Of a DNA stretch of 64,000 bases, positions 1 to 7,764 are shown piece by piece. The notes below the pieces were generated by a model. The model was not told where the DNA came from, did not search any database, and saw nothing but the letters and a program-made list of their open reading frames with translations. A program made the translations under genes and the position numbers. Source of the stretch: Nitrosopumilus zosterae (GTDB taxonomy: Archaea > Thermoproteota > Nitrososphaeria > Nitrososphaerales > Nitrosopumilaceae); NCBI RefSeq assembly GCF_025998175.1, contig NZ_AP026695.1, forward strand, positions 496,001 to 560,000, read 5' to 3'. How positions within the stretch are numbered: the first letter of the stretch is position 1; each line of letters begins with the position of its first letter.

Positions 1-1334
1 CAGCATTAATTGGTGCACCAAACTTTTTCCTTTATCCAATTTTGATTGGTTCTTCAGGAATGATTGCATCTATCATTGGTGTTGTAATTGTTGGCTCCAA
101 GAATATTACTGATGTAATGAAACCGCTTAGCCGTTCATTTTATGTATCTGCAGCTATTGCTATTGCATTAAACTTTGTATTCATTACACAATTCATTGAT
201 GATTCCTCAACAGCCTATGCCCTGTTCGGCTCTACTGTAATTGGCGTAATTCTAGTTCCAATCATACAAAAAATCACTGATTTCTATACAAGTTACAAAC
301 AAAGTCCTGTAAAAGAAATTGCAGATTCTGCAAAATGGGGATATGCGTCATTAACATTGATGGGCATTATCAAAGGAATGCAATCTACAGGACCATTTAT
401 GATTGCACTAGTTGTAGCGATTATTCTATCTTATAGCATTGCTTCTGCAGCGGCTCCTGAAGGCGCAGACCCAGTATTGTATGGAATTTTTGGAACCTCT
501 TTGACTGCAATGGCAATGCTGAGTCTTGCTGGAATTGTTCTAAGTATTGATGCATTTGGACCAATTGCAGATAATGCTGGTGGAATTGTAGAGATGACTG
601 GAATGGGCGAGGAAAATCGTAAAGTCACTGATGAAATTGATGCAGTTGGAAATACCACAAAGGCAGTTACAAAGGGATTTGCCATTGCCAGTGCTGCATT
701 AGCTGCATTAGCTATGATCCAAGCATTCCAATTTGAAGCATCTCACATCTTTGCCGGTATTTTGGTATTGGATTATAGTTTAACAAATCCGGCAATCATA
801 GTTGGATTGTTAATTGGTGGTTTGATTCCATTTATAATTACAGGCCAACTCATTAACGGAGTATCAAGGGCTGCAGGAAAAATGGTTGATGAAGTAAGAA
901 GACAATTCAAAGCTGATTCTGGAATTCTTGCTGGAACATCAAAACCTGATTATGCTAAATGTGTAGACATAGCAACTGTTGCATCAATTAAAGAACTCTG
1001 GAAACCCGCAATTGTCGCAATTCTTGCACCAATAATTTTGGGAATCTTGTTAGGTCCAACTGCCGTAGCAGGATTGTTGATGGGTGCTGTTGTAACTGGA
1101 ATCCTCTTAGCATATCACTTGGCAAATACTGGTGGTGCATGGGATAATGCAAAGAAACTGGTAGAAATGAGAGGGGAAAAAGGTTCTGAAATCCATAAAG
1201 TTGCAGTAGTTGGAGACATCATTGGTGATCCTTACAAAGACACTGCGGGACCTGCACTAAACACTGTAATCAAATTACTTAACACAATTGCTATAGTCTT
1301 TGTGTCTGCATTTGTTGCAATTCTTGCAATCTAA
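1..1334 (+). CDS. hppA: K+-independent proton-translocating membrane pyrophosphatase, 5' end missing
   Basis: Hydrolyses cytoplasmic pyrophosphate and pumps H+ across the membrane. The reading frame is open from the window edge, so the N-terminal part lies outside. Visible signatures are DNAGGIVEM in the substrate-binding helix, GNTTKAVTKGFAI, and the C-terminal GDPYKDTAGPALN loop, among about ten hydrophobic segments. In this family Lys after GNTT (here GNTTKA, near base 650) marks the K+-independent type, while Ala marks the K+-dependent type. Only about 444 residues of a protein usually near 700 are present. A soluble pyrophosphatase is encoded at 57734-58273. Confidence 0.95.
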   Translation, partial: ALIGAPNFFLYPILIGSSGMIASIIGVVIVGSKNITDVMKPLSRSFYVSAAIAIALNFVFITQFIDDSSTAYALFGSTVIGVILVPIIQKITDFYTSYKQSPVKEIADSAKWGYASLTLMGIIKGMQSTGPFMIALVVAIILSYSIASAAAPEGADPVLYGIFGTSLTAMAMLSLAGIVLSIDAFGPIADNAGGIVEMTGMGEENRKVTDEIDAVGNTTKAVTKGFAIASAALAALAMIQAFQFEASHIFAGILVLDYSLTNPAIIVGLLIGGLIPFIITGQLINGVSRAAGKMVDEVRRQFKADSGILAGTSKPDYAKCVDIATVASIKELWKPAIVAILAPIILGILLGPTAVAGLLMGAVVTGILLAYHLANTGGAWDNAKKLVEMRGEKGSEIHKVAVVGDIIGDPYKDTAGPALNTVIKLLNTIAIVFVSAFVAILAI

Positions 1335-1513
1335 TCTTCCACAATCAATGTCATATCTAATTCGTCAATTTGAGCTTGAATTGCCTTTTGCAAAGTTATA
1401 CTGTGCGTATCACAGAATTTGAAATAATTATCTGATGTTTGAAAACATCCACAAATCCATTTGGTTTTCTTGTCTCCTTCAACAGTCCACTTTGAATACT
1501 TGTGTTCAGACAT
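1331..1513 (-). CDS. small Cys/His protein, function unknown
   Basis: A 60-residue hydrophilic protein with a Cys/His cluster in the middle (ICGCF, then KFCDTH) that could bind a metal. It is convergent with the pyrophosphatase gene and shares 4 bases with its end. No family recognised. It resembles the many other zinc-ribbon microproteins in this window in size and Cys spacing, but not in sequence. Confidence 0.6.
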   Translation of the reverse strand: MSEHKYSKWTVEGDKKTKWICGCFQTSDNYFKFCDTHSITLQKAIQAQIDELDMTLIVED

Positions 1514-1567
1514 GTTATTTCTAAAACGATTAATCTAAAAAAGTCTTGTAGAAAAAGGAAAAAATGT

Positions 1568-1825
1568 TTAAGGACAGCCTTCCATCTTTTGGATAAAGTA
1601 GCCTTTCTCCTTAATTGCCTGCTCTACAGGCTCTGGTGCACCTTGTGAATGGCAGAATTGACATTCGTTTGTAGTCATCTCTGCTTGTCCTTCACCTATT
1701 GATTCTAACCACTCTTTACCATATGTTATGGCTTTATCATGATCTTTTTCACCAGTGATTACATCAAAGTGCATGGTATGACCATCTGCTGCTTTGACAT
1801 AAGTGTCGTATACGTGAATTTCCAT
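1568..1825 (-). CDS. DUF2024 family protein
   Basis: The 85-residue protein matches my memory of the DUF2024 family over its whole length: an N-terminal EIHVYDTYV strand, the HTMHFDV segment, a KEWLESIGE helix, and a CQFCHSQ motif followed by a C-terminal GYFIQKMEGCP. Function is unknown; the CxxC-H pattern suggests a metal or redox site. A TATA-like TTGAATTAAATA on the minus strand (bases 1848-1859) lies 22-34 nt upstream of the ATG, which fits a leaderless archaeal transcript. Confidence 0.8.
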   Translation of the reverse strand: MEIHVYDTYVKAADGHTMHFDVITGEKDHDKAITYGKEWLESIGEGQAEMTTNECQFCHSQGAPEPVEQAIKEKGYFIQKMEGCP

Positions 1826-1846
1826 ATAATCAATTAAAAAAAGGGA

Positions 1847-1920
1847 TATTTAATTCAAAATACCCCTACAGGCGAGATATATTTATCACTAATTCTATAC
1901 TTGTATAACATGCAGAGAAT
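1847..1920. repeat. dispersed intergenic element, copy A
   Basis: Begins with TATTTAATTCAAAATACC and continues into TATCACTAATTCTATA and TATAACATG. Copy B at 12348-12413 has the same blocks in the same order (TATTTATTTCAAAACACC, TATCGCTCATTCTATA, TATAACATG) with a gap between them. The first block alone occurs at several other intergenic sites (see findings). It may double as the promoter of the DUF2024 gene. Confidence 0.4.
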
Positions 1921-2053
1921 GCACTAAAACTTGTATCACTATGAACACCTATAATTACGGTGTCAGATTGTTTTGCAAATAAAATTGCCTTATCTAATCC
2001 TCTACGAGGATTTTTTGATCATCCAAACAAACCATAATTTTCTTGTTTCCCAT
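1866..2053 (-). pseudogene. universal stress protein relic
   Basis: Reading the minus strand from the ATG at 2053 gives MGNKKIMVCLD, the typical first strand of a UspA domain. A one-base shift with an in-frame TGA follows, then SKNPRRGLDKAILFAKQSD and TVIIGVHSD, matching the first helix and second strand of UspA. The frame stops after about 60 residues, where the family normally has about 145. The remaining C-terminal half, including the nucleotide-binding glycines, is absent and the sequence runs into repeat copy A. A decayed gene rather than a functional protein. Confidence 0.55.
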
Positions 2054-2079
2054 CAGAATAAAACACAAGTTTTCTATTT

Positions 2080-2110
2080 ATTCTCAAAGTCGATTGTTAA
2101 TTTTGAGAAT
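2080..2110. other. intergenic hairpin
   Basis: ATTCTCAAA at 2080-2088 is the exact reverse complement of TTTGAGAAT at 2102-2110, giving a 9-bp stem with a 13-nt loop. It lies between the UspA relic and the zinc-ribbon gene at 2294. Role unknown; a terminator or operator are both possible. Confidence 0.35.
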
Positions 2111-2293
2111 AGACTGTTTATCAAAATTTAAAATTAAAAATCTCTCTCAATGAGATCCTCTGGCAGATGAAGATTTGATAAAAAATTGTAGAGTAAATAG
2201 AACCAAGACGGATAATTCTCACTCAGCTGCGATTATGAAGATACAGCTATTATTGATACCTCAACTAATGAACCACCACAACAAATCATACGT

Positions 2294-2431
2294 ATGGAAA
2301 CATGTCCAAAATGCTCAAACCAAATAATGGTTAGTGATACAAATATTTCAGTACATGCTGAACAACCCTGGAAAAAAGTACAGGCAAAAATCTGTTCTGA
2401 TTGTAACTTTGTGGAGTTAATCCACAATTAA
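2294..2431 (+). CDS. zinc-ribbon microprotein (45 residues)
   Basis: From the ATG at 2294 the protein starts METCPKC and ends with CSDCNFVELIHN, so two CxxC knuckles are separated by about 30 residues, as in a zinc ribbon. The frame is open upstream to a stop at 2213, but that stretch offers no better start. No catalytic domain. Probably nucleic-acid or protein binding by analogy with other archaeal zinc-ribbon microproteins; partner unknown. Confidence 0.5.
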   Translation: METCPKCSNQIMVSDTNISVHAEQPWKKVQAKICSDCNFVELIHN

Positions 2432-2491
2432 TTTTTTGGTGATACAAATGTTGAAAAATAAAGTAAAAACAATATTGGATCAAAAGATACT

Positions 2492-2929
2492 GTGGAATAT
2501 AGCCGACAAAAAGACGGAGTGTGTGTAAAAATGACTTGTGACATCACCAATGTAGATTTTCAAAATATTTGCAAATCTATTTCTGCTTTGGAACATGATA
2601 TCTACTTTGTGGGATTGATTAATGATAATGGAAGATTAGTAGAGTATGTGAAAAAACAAAACATATTGATAGATGACTTGGAAAAAGATGGGTTAATCAT
2701 GCTATGTATGCAAACCAGACTGTATGCCTCTATGCAAAGCGATCATAACAAGCACTTTGGAAGATTTGGTTATTCTATAATTGAACGAGAAAAAACCACT
2801 CTACTGACAATTCCAACTGTATATGGAACCGTACTTGTTATAACATCAAACCAGGTCGATTCAAAAACACTAGCCAAGCAAATATCGCAAGTTGCCTATC
2901 GTGACTGCTTTGCAAAGATTCTAAATTAG
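2492..2929 (+). CDS. DUF6659-like thaumarchaeal protein
   Basis: A 145-residue soluble protein, taken from a GTG start; an ATG at 2531 (MTCDITNVDF) is an alternative that would drop 13 residues. The pattern of a helix, FVGLINDNGRLVEY, a second helix with MQTRLYASMQ, then EREKTTLLTIPT and a final strand-helix resembles the thaumarchaeal DUF6659-type proteins. The 115-residue protein at 42172-42519 looks like a distant relative. The fold resembles roadblock-like ligand modules, but no function is assigned. Confidence 0.6.
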   Translation: MEYSRQKDGVCVKMTCDITNVDFQNICKSISALEHDIYFVGLINDNGRLVEYVKKQNILIDDLEKDGLIMLCMQTRLYASMQSDHNKHFGRFGYSIIEREKTTLLTIPTVYGTVLVITSNQVDSKTLAKQISQVAYRDCFAKILN

Positions 2930-2972
2930 AATATCAAGAAGATTTAGATTCAACGCGTGTGCAAAAACCAAT

Positions 2973-3779
2973 ATGCGAAAGAGCTACACCAATGCTAGTA
3001 GTGATTTTTTGGACCTTGCAAGTGAGCAGAGGTTAGACATCCTCTTTCACTTGATGCAAGAAAAATCAAAGGTTTCTCCAATGGCCAAGAAACTTGATTC
3101 CACGGTTCAAGAGGTTCATAGGAATTTTGAGCGTCTTGCAAAATCAGGTTTTATCGAAAAAGATGTGGAAGGATATTACCATCTTACAGTGTATGGGAGT
3201 ACAGTTTGCACACAGATTCCTACAATGATCTTTTTTTCAAATAACCGAAAATATTTTCAAGAGCATGATTTTGGAAACCTTCCTGCAAAATTCATAGAGC
3301 GAATCGGTGCATTATCTACTGGAGTATATGTTAAAGGATTTACCAAAGTAATGGAAAAATGGAAGTCGATATATAAAAATGCCAATGAATACATCTATGA
3401 ATTACACTCAGAAGTATCAAATGATCTAATAGAACCATTGATAAAAAAAGCAAGAGATGACAAAGTAAAGATAAATTATATTCTTTCAGAATCTTGCATA
3501 GTTCCAAAAGGCAGAAAAAGAACATTGGAAAAATTTGGGTTTAATCAATTATTAGAAAATGGAATCATTGAAAGAAAAATGTCAAAGGATGTATTGGTGG
3601 TTGTAGCACTTAATGAAAAAGAAGCATGCATATCATTTCCTAACAGAAATGGCGATGCAAATATAGGATTTGCATTTTATGGAAACGATGTTAGATTTCA
3701 TGAATGGTGTCTTGATTATTTCCGATATTGCTGGTACAACTCTGGATCATTTCGAGAAAGTAAATTAAAAGAAGAATAG
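2973..3779 (+). CDS. winged-helix transcription regulator with FilR1-type domain
   Basis: Residues 10-75 form a helix-turn-helix (LDILFHLMQE ... VSPMAKKL ... VHRNFERLAKSGFIEKD), a typical archaeal winged helix. The rest matches the FilR1/DUF1724 middle domain: a conserved FIERIGAL, the SEVSNDLIEPLIKKA stretch and a C-terminal FAFYGND ... WCLDYF block. Such proteins are one of the most expanded regulator families in ammonia-oxidising archaea and presumably bind DNA in response to a small ligand. Target genes cannot be read from this sequence. Confidence 0.85.
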   Translation: MRKSYTNASSDFLDLASEQRLDILFHLMQEKSKVSPMAKKLDSTVQEVHRNFERLAKSGFIEKDVEGYYHLTVYGSTVCTQIPTMIFFSNNRKYFQEHDFGNLPAKFIERIGALSTGVYVKGFTKVMEKWKSIYKNANEYIYELHSEVSNDLIEPLIKKARDDKVKINYILSESCIVPKGRKRTLEKFGFNQLLENGIIERKMSKDVLVVVALNEKEACISFPNRNGDANIGFAFYGNDVRFHEWCLDYFRYCWYNSGSFRESKLKEE

Positions 3780-3787
3780 TCTTAAAT

Positions 3788-3904
3788 TCATTCCAGGGGA
3801 AACTCTGATCCGCAGTCTGGACATTTCCCTCTGATACCTTTGTATCCTTTATGATAATATTGGATAATTTTTCCATTACATACAAAACAGATTATTTGAG
3901 ACAA
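3788..3904 (-). CDS. zinc-ribbon microprotein (38 residues, TTG start)
   Basis: Read from a TTG at 3904 it contains CFVC and, after KGIRGK, CPDCGSEF, a compact CxxC...CxxC zinc ribbon. No ATG occurs in frame. It begins 11 nt after the stop of the membrane microprotein gene at 3916-4050, so the two may be cotranscribed. It converges with the FilR1-type regulator. The start is uncertain; the zinc ribbon itself is clear. Confidence 0.5.
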   Translation of the reverse strand: MSQIICFVCNGKIIQYYHKGYKGIRGKCPDCGSEFPLE

Positions 3905-3915
3905 AACAGAAAACC

Positions 3916-4050
3916 CTACAATAATGCAACCATCAAAATTATTGCAGTAATTGCAATTACATGAAACATGTAAAATGCTTTTTTATGTCTAGGTATTTTG
4001 TAAAAGCCTTGTTTTTTCTTTTGTTTAATTTCCTGAATCAAGTTATTCAT
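3916..4050 (-). CDS. single-span membrane microprotein (44 residues)
   Basis: Starts with a basic, Lys-rich N-terminus (IQEIKQKKKQGF), followed by PRHKKAFYMFHV and one hydrophobic helix (IAITAIILMVALL) that ends at the stop codon. The topology is a short cytoplasmic head with one C-terminal membrane anchor. Sits directly before the 38-residue zinc ribbon. No family recognised. Confidence 0.5.
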   Translation of the reverse strand: MNNLIQEIKQKKKQGFYKIPRHKKAFYMFHVIAITAIILMVALL

Positions 4051-4160
4051 ACTGTATAATGTGTGAATCGCGATGATATGTTCAATTCAACAAATATTGT
4101 GATAATTAAGCTAGACTTGATACTTTTGTTAATAATTGATTGTTGCTTACTGTATGTATT

Positions 4161-4256
4161 ATGAGCAGTTTCAAAAAATGCCTTCACTGCGGAAGAGAAT
4201 TTATTAGTAGATTTGAAAATATATGTTCGACAAAATGTGCAAAAGAGATCTCGTAG
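4161..4256 (+). CDS. zinc-ribbon microprotein (31 residues)
   Basis: A 31-residue frame with the pattern K-CLHCGREF-x8-CSTKC, i.e. CxxCGxEF followed by CSxxC. The same pattern occurs in the minus-strand microprotein at 17705-17794 (CIVCGKEF ... CSTEC), which supports a real family of treble-clef-like mini zinc fingers. Function unknown. Confidence 0.5.
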   Translation: MSSFKKCLHCGREFISRFENICSTKCAKEIS

Positions 4257-4364
4257 ACTGAACAATAATACGAATATCAATGAATTGAGCCGAAAATTCC
4301 TCATTTTATAATCTCAAAACGAACTAACTTTTAAGACTCAGAAATGAATTGAAAGTCTTGTAAT

Positions 4365-6110
4365 ATGTCACAAAAAACTTTTAGTATAAATCGTAAACTA
4401 GTGTTTTTTGTAATAATAGTTTCTGTGGTTGCAATTTTTGCTACCTCTTATCTGAGCTTTAATTCTGCTGAAAAAATCCTTAAAGAAAATACACAAAATT
4501 TACTTATTGGAGAAGCATCGTTGAGAGGTGAATCTGTGGAAAATATATTGGAAGAAAGAAAAAAAGACATACAGGTTTTAGCACAGAATCCTGAATTACA
4601 TCAACTTCTTCAAACGTACGATGAAAATAATTCATCTCTTCTAAATGTTCAAAGACAATCATTTTTAAAAATAATCAATGAATATCAAATCACTATAGGT
4701 TATTCCATTAATTTAGAGGATATAAAAATTACAAACAAAGAAGGAACTCTACTTTTTTCATTAATAGATTTGAAATCATCAAATGTTTCTGATATTTTTG
4801 AATCAAGAAATTCTGATGCTGTAACAACCCCTAGTGTTGAATTTAAGATTCTAGACAATAATACGAGAAAATTAATTGTAATCCACCCAATTTTTGAACA
4901 AAACTCGAAAAATATTTTGGGTTTGTTAATTGCAACAATACGTACCACTGACATAGATGAAATATTACTAAACAGAAGTGGACTTGGAAATACAGGGGAA
5001 GTATATCTGGTAAACAAAAACCATACTCTTATTTCAGAATCACGATTTATGGAGAATATTGCATTTAATCAAATGGTAAATACTCTTCCTGTAACGCAAT
5101 GTTTTGAAAATAATGCCGATGTACATGGTGATACCTATTTTGACTATAGAGGAGAATCTATTTTTGGTGCTTCATACTGTTCTCCAAATTCAGGCTTTGT
5201 TTTAATTGCAGAAATTGATGAATCTGAAACATTTGGGCCTGTTACCGCACTTCAAAAAGAAATTTTGATTGTAGGAATAATTGTCACATCAATAATAGGA
5301 ATAATTGCATTTGTTCTGGGAAATTTGATCTCAAGACCACTAGTAAAATTGATCAATGCAGTTAACCAGGTGTCTGATGGTAACTTTGAAGTCCGTACAA
5401 ATATTCGAACTAAAGATGAAATTGGGCTCTTATCTCTGGCATTTGACTCTATGACAAAAAAGATGCAAGAGGCGCTAATTTCAATAAAGCAAAGAGATGA
5501 TGTCATAAAACAACAGGAAGAAGAGTTGTTGAAATTTTCAGATTCTGATAATAGTTATTGTGTGGGTTTTGTAGATATTGTAAATTCTACCAAAATAACA
5601 TCATCATTATCAGACTCTGATACGGATACATTTTACAGCATATTTCTTAATTCAATTGCGTCTGTCATCACAAAATATGATGGATTGGTCGTAAAAAACA
5701 TTGGAGATGCGTTATTGTTTTATTTTCCAAGAACAAACCAAACTGAAGATTTGAATGCCTTCAAAAAAGTTCTTGATTGCTGTATTGCGATTGTAGATGA
5801 GCATATACAAATTAATCAAAAAATGCTCAAAAACAAATTACCGAAAACAGACTATAGGATTAGCATCACATATGGATCAGTTAGAATTGCTAAAGTGTTT
5901 ACATCATCAGTAGAAGATATTTTTGGAAGTACAGTAAACAAATGCTCTAAAATCAACAGATTGGCTACAACAAATGGTGTTGTCATAGGTAAAAGTTTGT
6001 ATGATTTGGTTGCATCTTTTAGTAATGATTTTGATTTTAAAAAAATTGAATCAAAAGAAATGAAAGACAAATATGGATATGAAGCAGTATATTCTGTATC
6101 AAAACATTGA
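4365..6110 (+). CDS. membrane sensor class III nucleotidyl cyclase (Cache-HAMP-cyclase)
   Basis: 581 residues. TM helix at about 10-30, an extracellular double-Cache-like sensor (about 35-290), second TM at about 297-320, HAMP at about 320-375, a short coiled coil (KQRDDVIKQQEEELLKF) and a class III cyclase homology domain (about 395-581). Metal-binding aspartates are in GFVDIVNST and NIGDALLFY. Lys before NIGD and Asp in EDIFG match the ATP-selecting pair. In VNKCSKI the transition-state Asn is kept but the usual Arg is Lys. It probably converts an external signal into cyclic nucleotide, or acts as a nucleotide-binding receptor if inactive. Confidence 0.85.
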   Translation: MSQKTFSINRKLVFFVIIVSVVAIFATSYLSFNSAEKILKENTQNLLIGEASLRGESVENILEERKKDIQVLAQNPELHQLLQTYDENNSSLLNVQRQSFLKIINEYQITIGYSINLEDIKITNKEGTLLFSLIDLKSSNVSDIFESRNSDAVTTPSVEFKILDNNTRKLIVIHPIFEQNSKNILGLLIATIRTTDIDEILLNRSGLGNTGEVYLVNKNHTLISESRFMENIAFNQMVNTLPVTQCFENNADVHGDTYFDYRGESIFGASYCSPNSGFVLIAEIDESETFGPVTALQKEILIVGIIVTSIIGIIAFVLGNLISRPLVKLINAVNQVSDGNFEVRTNIRTKDEIGLLSLAFDSMTKKMQEALISIKQRDDVIKQQEEELLKFSDSDNSYCVGFVDIVNSTKITSSLSDSDTDTFYSIFLNSIASVITKYDGLVVKNIGDALLFYFPRTNQTEDLNAFKKVLDCCIAIVDEHIQINQKMLKNKLPKTDYRISITYGSVRIAKVFTSSVEDIFGSTVNKCSKINRLATTNGVVIGKSLYDLVASFSNDFDFKKIESKEMKDKYGYEAVYSVSKH

Positions 6111-6319
6111 TTGTGTGTATTTAACAGATTATAATTATTAATGACGTATGATGGAATTTCAAGGATACATCGTCCTACATTTTATTCGGAAATAAAAAAA
6201 TTATTGCTATTCTAATATCCGTTCGCAACAAGATGTATGACTTCAAATGTTTTTCTAACTACATTTGTTTGCAACGTAAACTCCATATTTTTAAAATATT
6301 AAAAACAAATGCAACCATT

Positions 6320-6853
6320 ATGCCAATTGATGAGAGTTTCCCAGAAGGTATGGAACCTATTGGAAAAATAATGCATTCAGATGGTGAAAATTTTCATTGG
6401 TTTTGGGGGCCTGGTAAGTTAAAAGAAGCCTCAACACATTCTAAGACTGTCAAGGATTTTGCAAAACGGGGCGAAAAAATTGAACCTTTAGGAGTCAGCT
6501 GCACTATGGTTGCAGTTTACTGGGATTCATGCTATGCTGATGGAGCATGCATCGAGGCGTGCCCTGTACAGGTATTCCAATGGTACAGAACAGAAAAAGA
6601 TATTCCAGCTAAAAGTGTAATCGGTGAGACATTTGATGGGACAGGCGAGAATTCAGACAAAGAGGGAAGAAAAGACTACACAGACAAGTCTGATCCAATT
6701 AGAGAACATGACTGCATTTGGTGTATGATATGTGTGTCTGTTTGTCCCCCTCAGGCAATCAAGGTAGACCAATCAAACCATGAATTTCATGAAAAAGCTG
6801 CTGGTAGTTATCAGAAATTGGGTTCTGGTCAACCAAATCCACATGTCCATTAA
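6320..6853 (+). CDS. dicluster 7Fe-type ferredoxin resembling Sulfolobus ferredoxin
   Basis: Cytoplasmic one-electron carrier, probably serving 2-oxoacid oxidoreductases and similar enzymes. Cluster motif 1 is CYADGACIEACP, where Asp replaces the second Cys, the pattern of a 3Fe-4S or labile site. Motif 2 is CIWCMICVSVCP, a full 4Fe-4S site. The VFQWYRT stretch after motif 1 and the spacing match archaeal zinc/7Fe ferredoxins, with a long N-terminal extension containing His residues. The ATG at 6320 (MPIDESFPEG) is preferred; the frame extends 29 codons upstream, but that stretch is unlike the family. Confidence 0.88.
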   Translation: MPIDESFPEGMEPIGKIMHSDGENFHWFWGPGKLKEASTHSKTVKDFAKRGEKIEPLGVSCTMVAVYWDSCYADGACIEACPVQVFQWYRTEKDIPAKSVIGETFDGTGENSDKEGRKDYTDKSDPIREHDCIWCMICVSVCPPQAIKVDQSNHEFHEKAAGSYQKLGSGQPNPHVH

Positions 6854-6971
6854 TAAGAAAAAAATCTGTCCACTACACAAGGATGTAATTCTCATACATA
6901 CTGAAACACGCGAAGGACTAAAAGCAGATTATTGTTGGAAGTGTCAGAGAGTATTTGGAGAAAAGATATGA
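6843..6971 (+). CDS. zinc-binding microprotein downstream of ferredoxin (42 residues)
   Basis: Starts at ATG 6843, overlapping the ferredoxin end by 11 nt in another frame, so translation is probably coupled. The sequence has CPLH near the start and CWKC near the end, a possible CxxH/CxxC zinc site. Position suggests a role linked to the ferredoxin, but this is inference only. Confidence 0.5.
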   Translation: MSINKKKICPLHKDVILIHTETREGLKADYCWKCQRVFGEKI

Positions 6972-7269
6972 TTACTCTTTTATTTTTCATTTTATTTACT
7001 ATCGCAACAGGTTAAATTTTTGGTAATACTGGAATTTTTTGACATGCATTCAATATTTAATTAAAAAGAAAATTAAGATATGACATTTATTTGTAAATTA
7101 TTACTATTGTTCGCCAATTGTACTGTGATTTTATAAAATAATTTAATGTATCAATTGTAGGTGGAGTTGTGTGAATTAAAACATTGAAATTATTAAAAAT
7201 AAGAATATTTTTTACCTTTTTCATATTTTAACCCATATTAAAAGAAATTATTTTTTTATTTTACATGTA
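6972..7269. other. AT-rich gene-free stretch
   Basis: About 300 nt of very AT-rich sequence between the ferredoxin operon and the broken uspA gene. No frame with codon structure, no tRNA and no clear hairpin was seen. The only ordered signal is the near-palindrome at its end (7270-7282). Confidence 0.5.
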
Positions 7270-7282
7270 TTAACAATGTTAC
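7270..7282. promoter_or_regulatory. near copy of the TTAACAATGTTAA palindrome
   Basis: TTAACAATGTTAC matches 12 of 13 positions of the palindrome found exactly at 17635, 17844 and 18278. It ends 38 nt before the uspA start at 7321, the same placement as the exact copies, so it may be an operator of the same regulon. Confidence 0.45.
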
Positions 7283-7320
7283 ACAACCTATAATATCTAA
7301 AAATGTTCTTAATATAATAT

Positions 7321-7751
7321 ATGATTTTTACAAATATTCTAATTGCATACGACATGTCATCGTTTTCTAATCGAGCATTTAAAATAGCGTTAGAAATTGC
7401 AAAAACAAATGGTTCCAAAATAACTTTATTGACAATCATTCCAGGAGAATATTCTGCAATAATGGGTTATTCTAAAATCAATCCACAGACGATTCAAAAA
7501 CAAAAAAAATAGTGAGGCAACACACACATAAACTTGAAACCGTGGCTAAAAAATCAAATGTGCCAATATCTGTTAAAATTAAACAAGGCACCTCGATAGT
7601 AACGGAGATAATCAACATAGCAAAATCTTCGAGAACAGACCTTGTTGTATTGGGTTCTCATGGAAGAACAGGCGTAAAAAGAATGATTCTTGGGAGTGTT
7701 GCAAATGGCGTTGTACAAAAATCAAAATGCCCAGTGTTAATAGTGAAATAA
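7321..7751 (+). pseudogene. universal stress protein (UspA) interrupted by a frameshift
   Basis: The first frame (7321-7512) gives an N-terminal UspA half: FTNILIAYDMSSFSNRAF, then KITLLTIIPG. The second frame (7512-7751) gives the C-terminal half with [18 protein letters not shown] and [19 protein letters not shown]. The nucleotide-binding pattern G-x2-G-x9-G-S is intact. The break is at a run of eight A (7502-7509); adding one A would restore a single chain of about 143 residues. Either a pseudogene, transcriptional slippage or a sequencing error in the homopolymer. Confidence 0.75.
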
Positions 7752-7764
7752 ATTGGCAAAAGTA

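Noticed and set aside
2233-2427. Minus-strand frame of 64 codons
   Set aside because: The plus strand carries a CxxC...CxxC zinc ribbon at the same place, a better explanation.
4047-4304. Minus-strand frame of 85 codons rich in Phe/Ser
   Set aside because: Overlaps the more convincing plus-strand CxxCGxEF microprotein (4161-4256) and the minus-strand membrane microprotein start; no motif.
7502-7512. Programmed -1 frameshift at A8 in uspA
   Set aside because: The slippery run is present, but no downstream stimulatory structure is seen and UspA genes are not known to use it; listed as possible slippage or decay instead.
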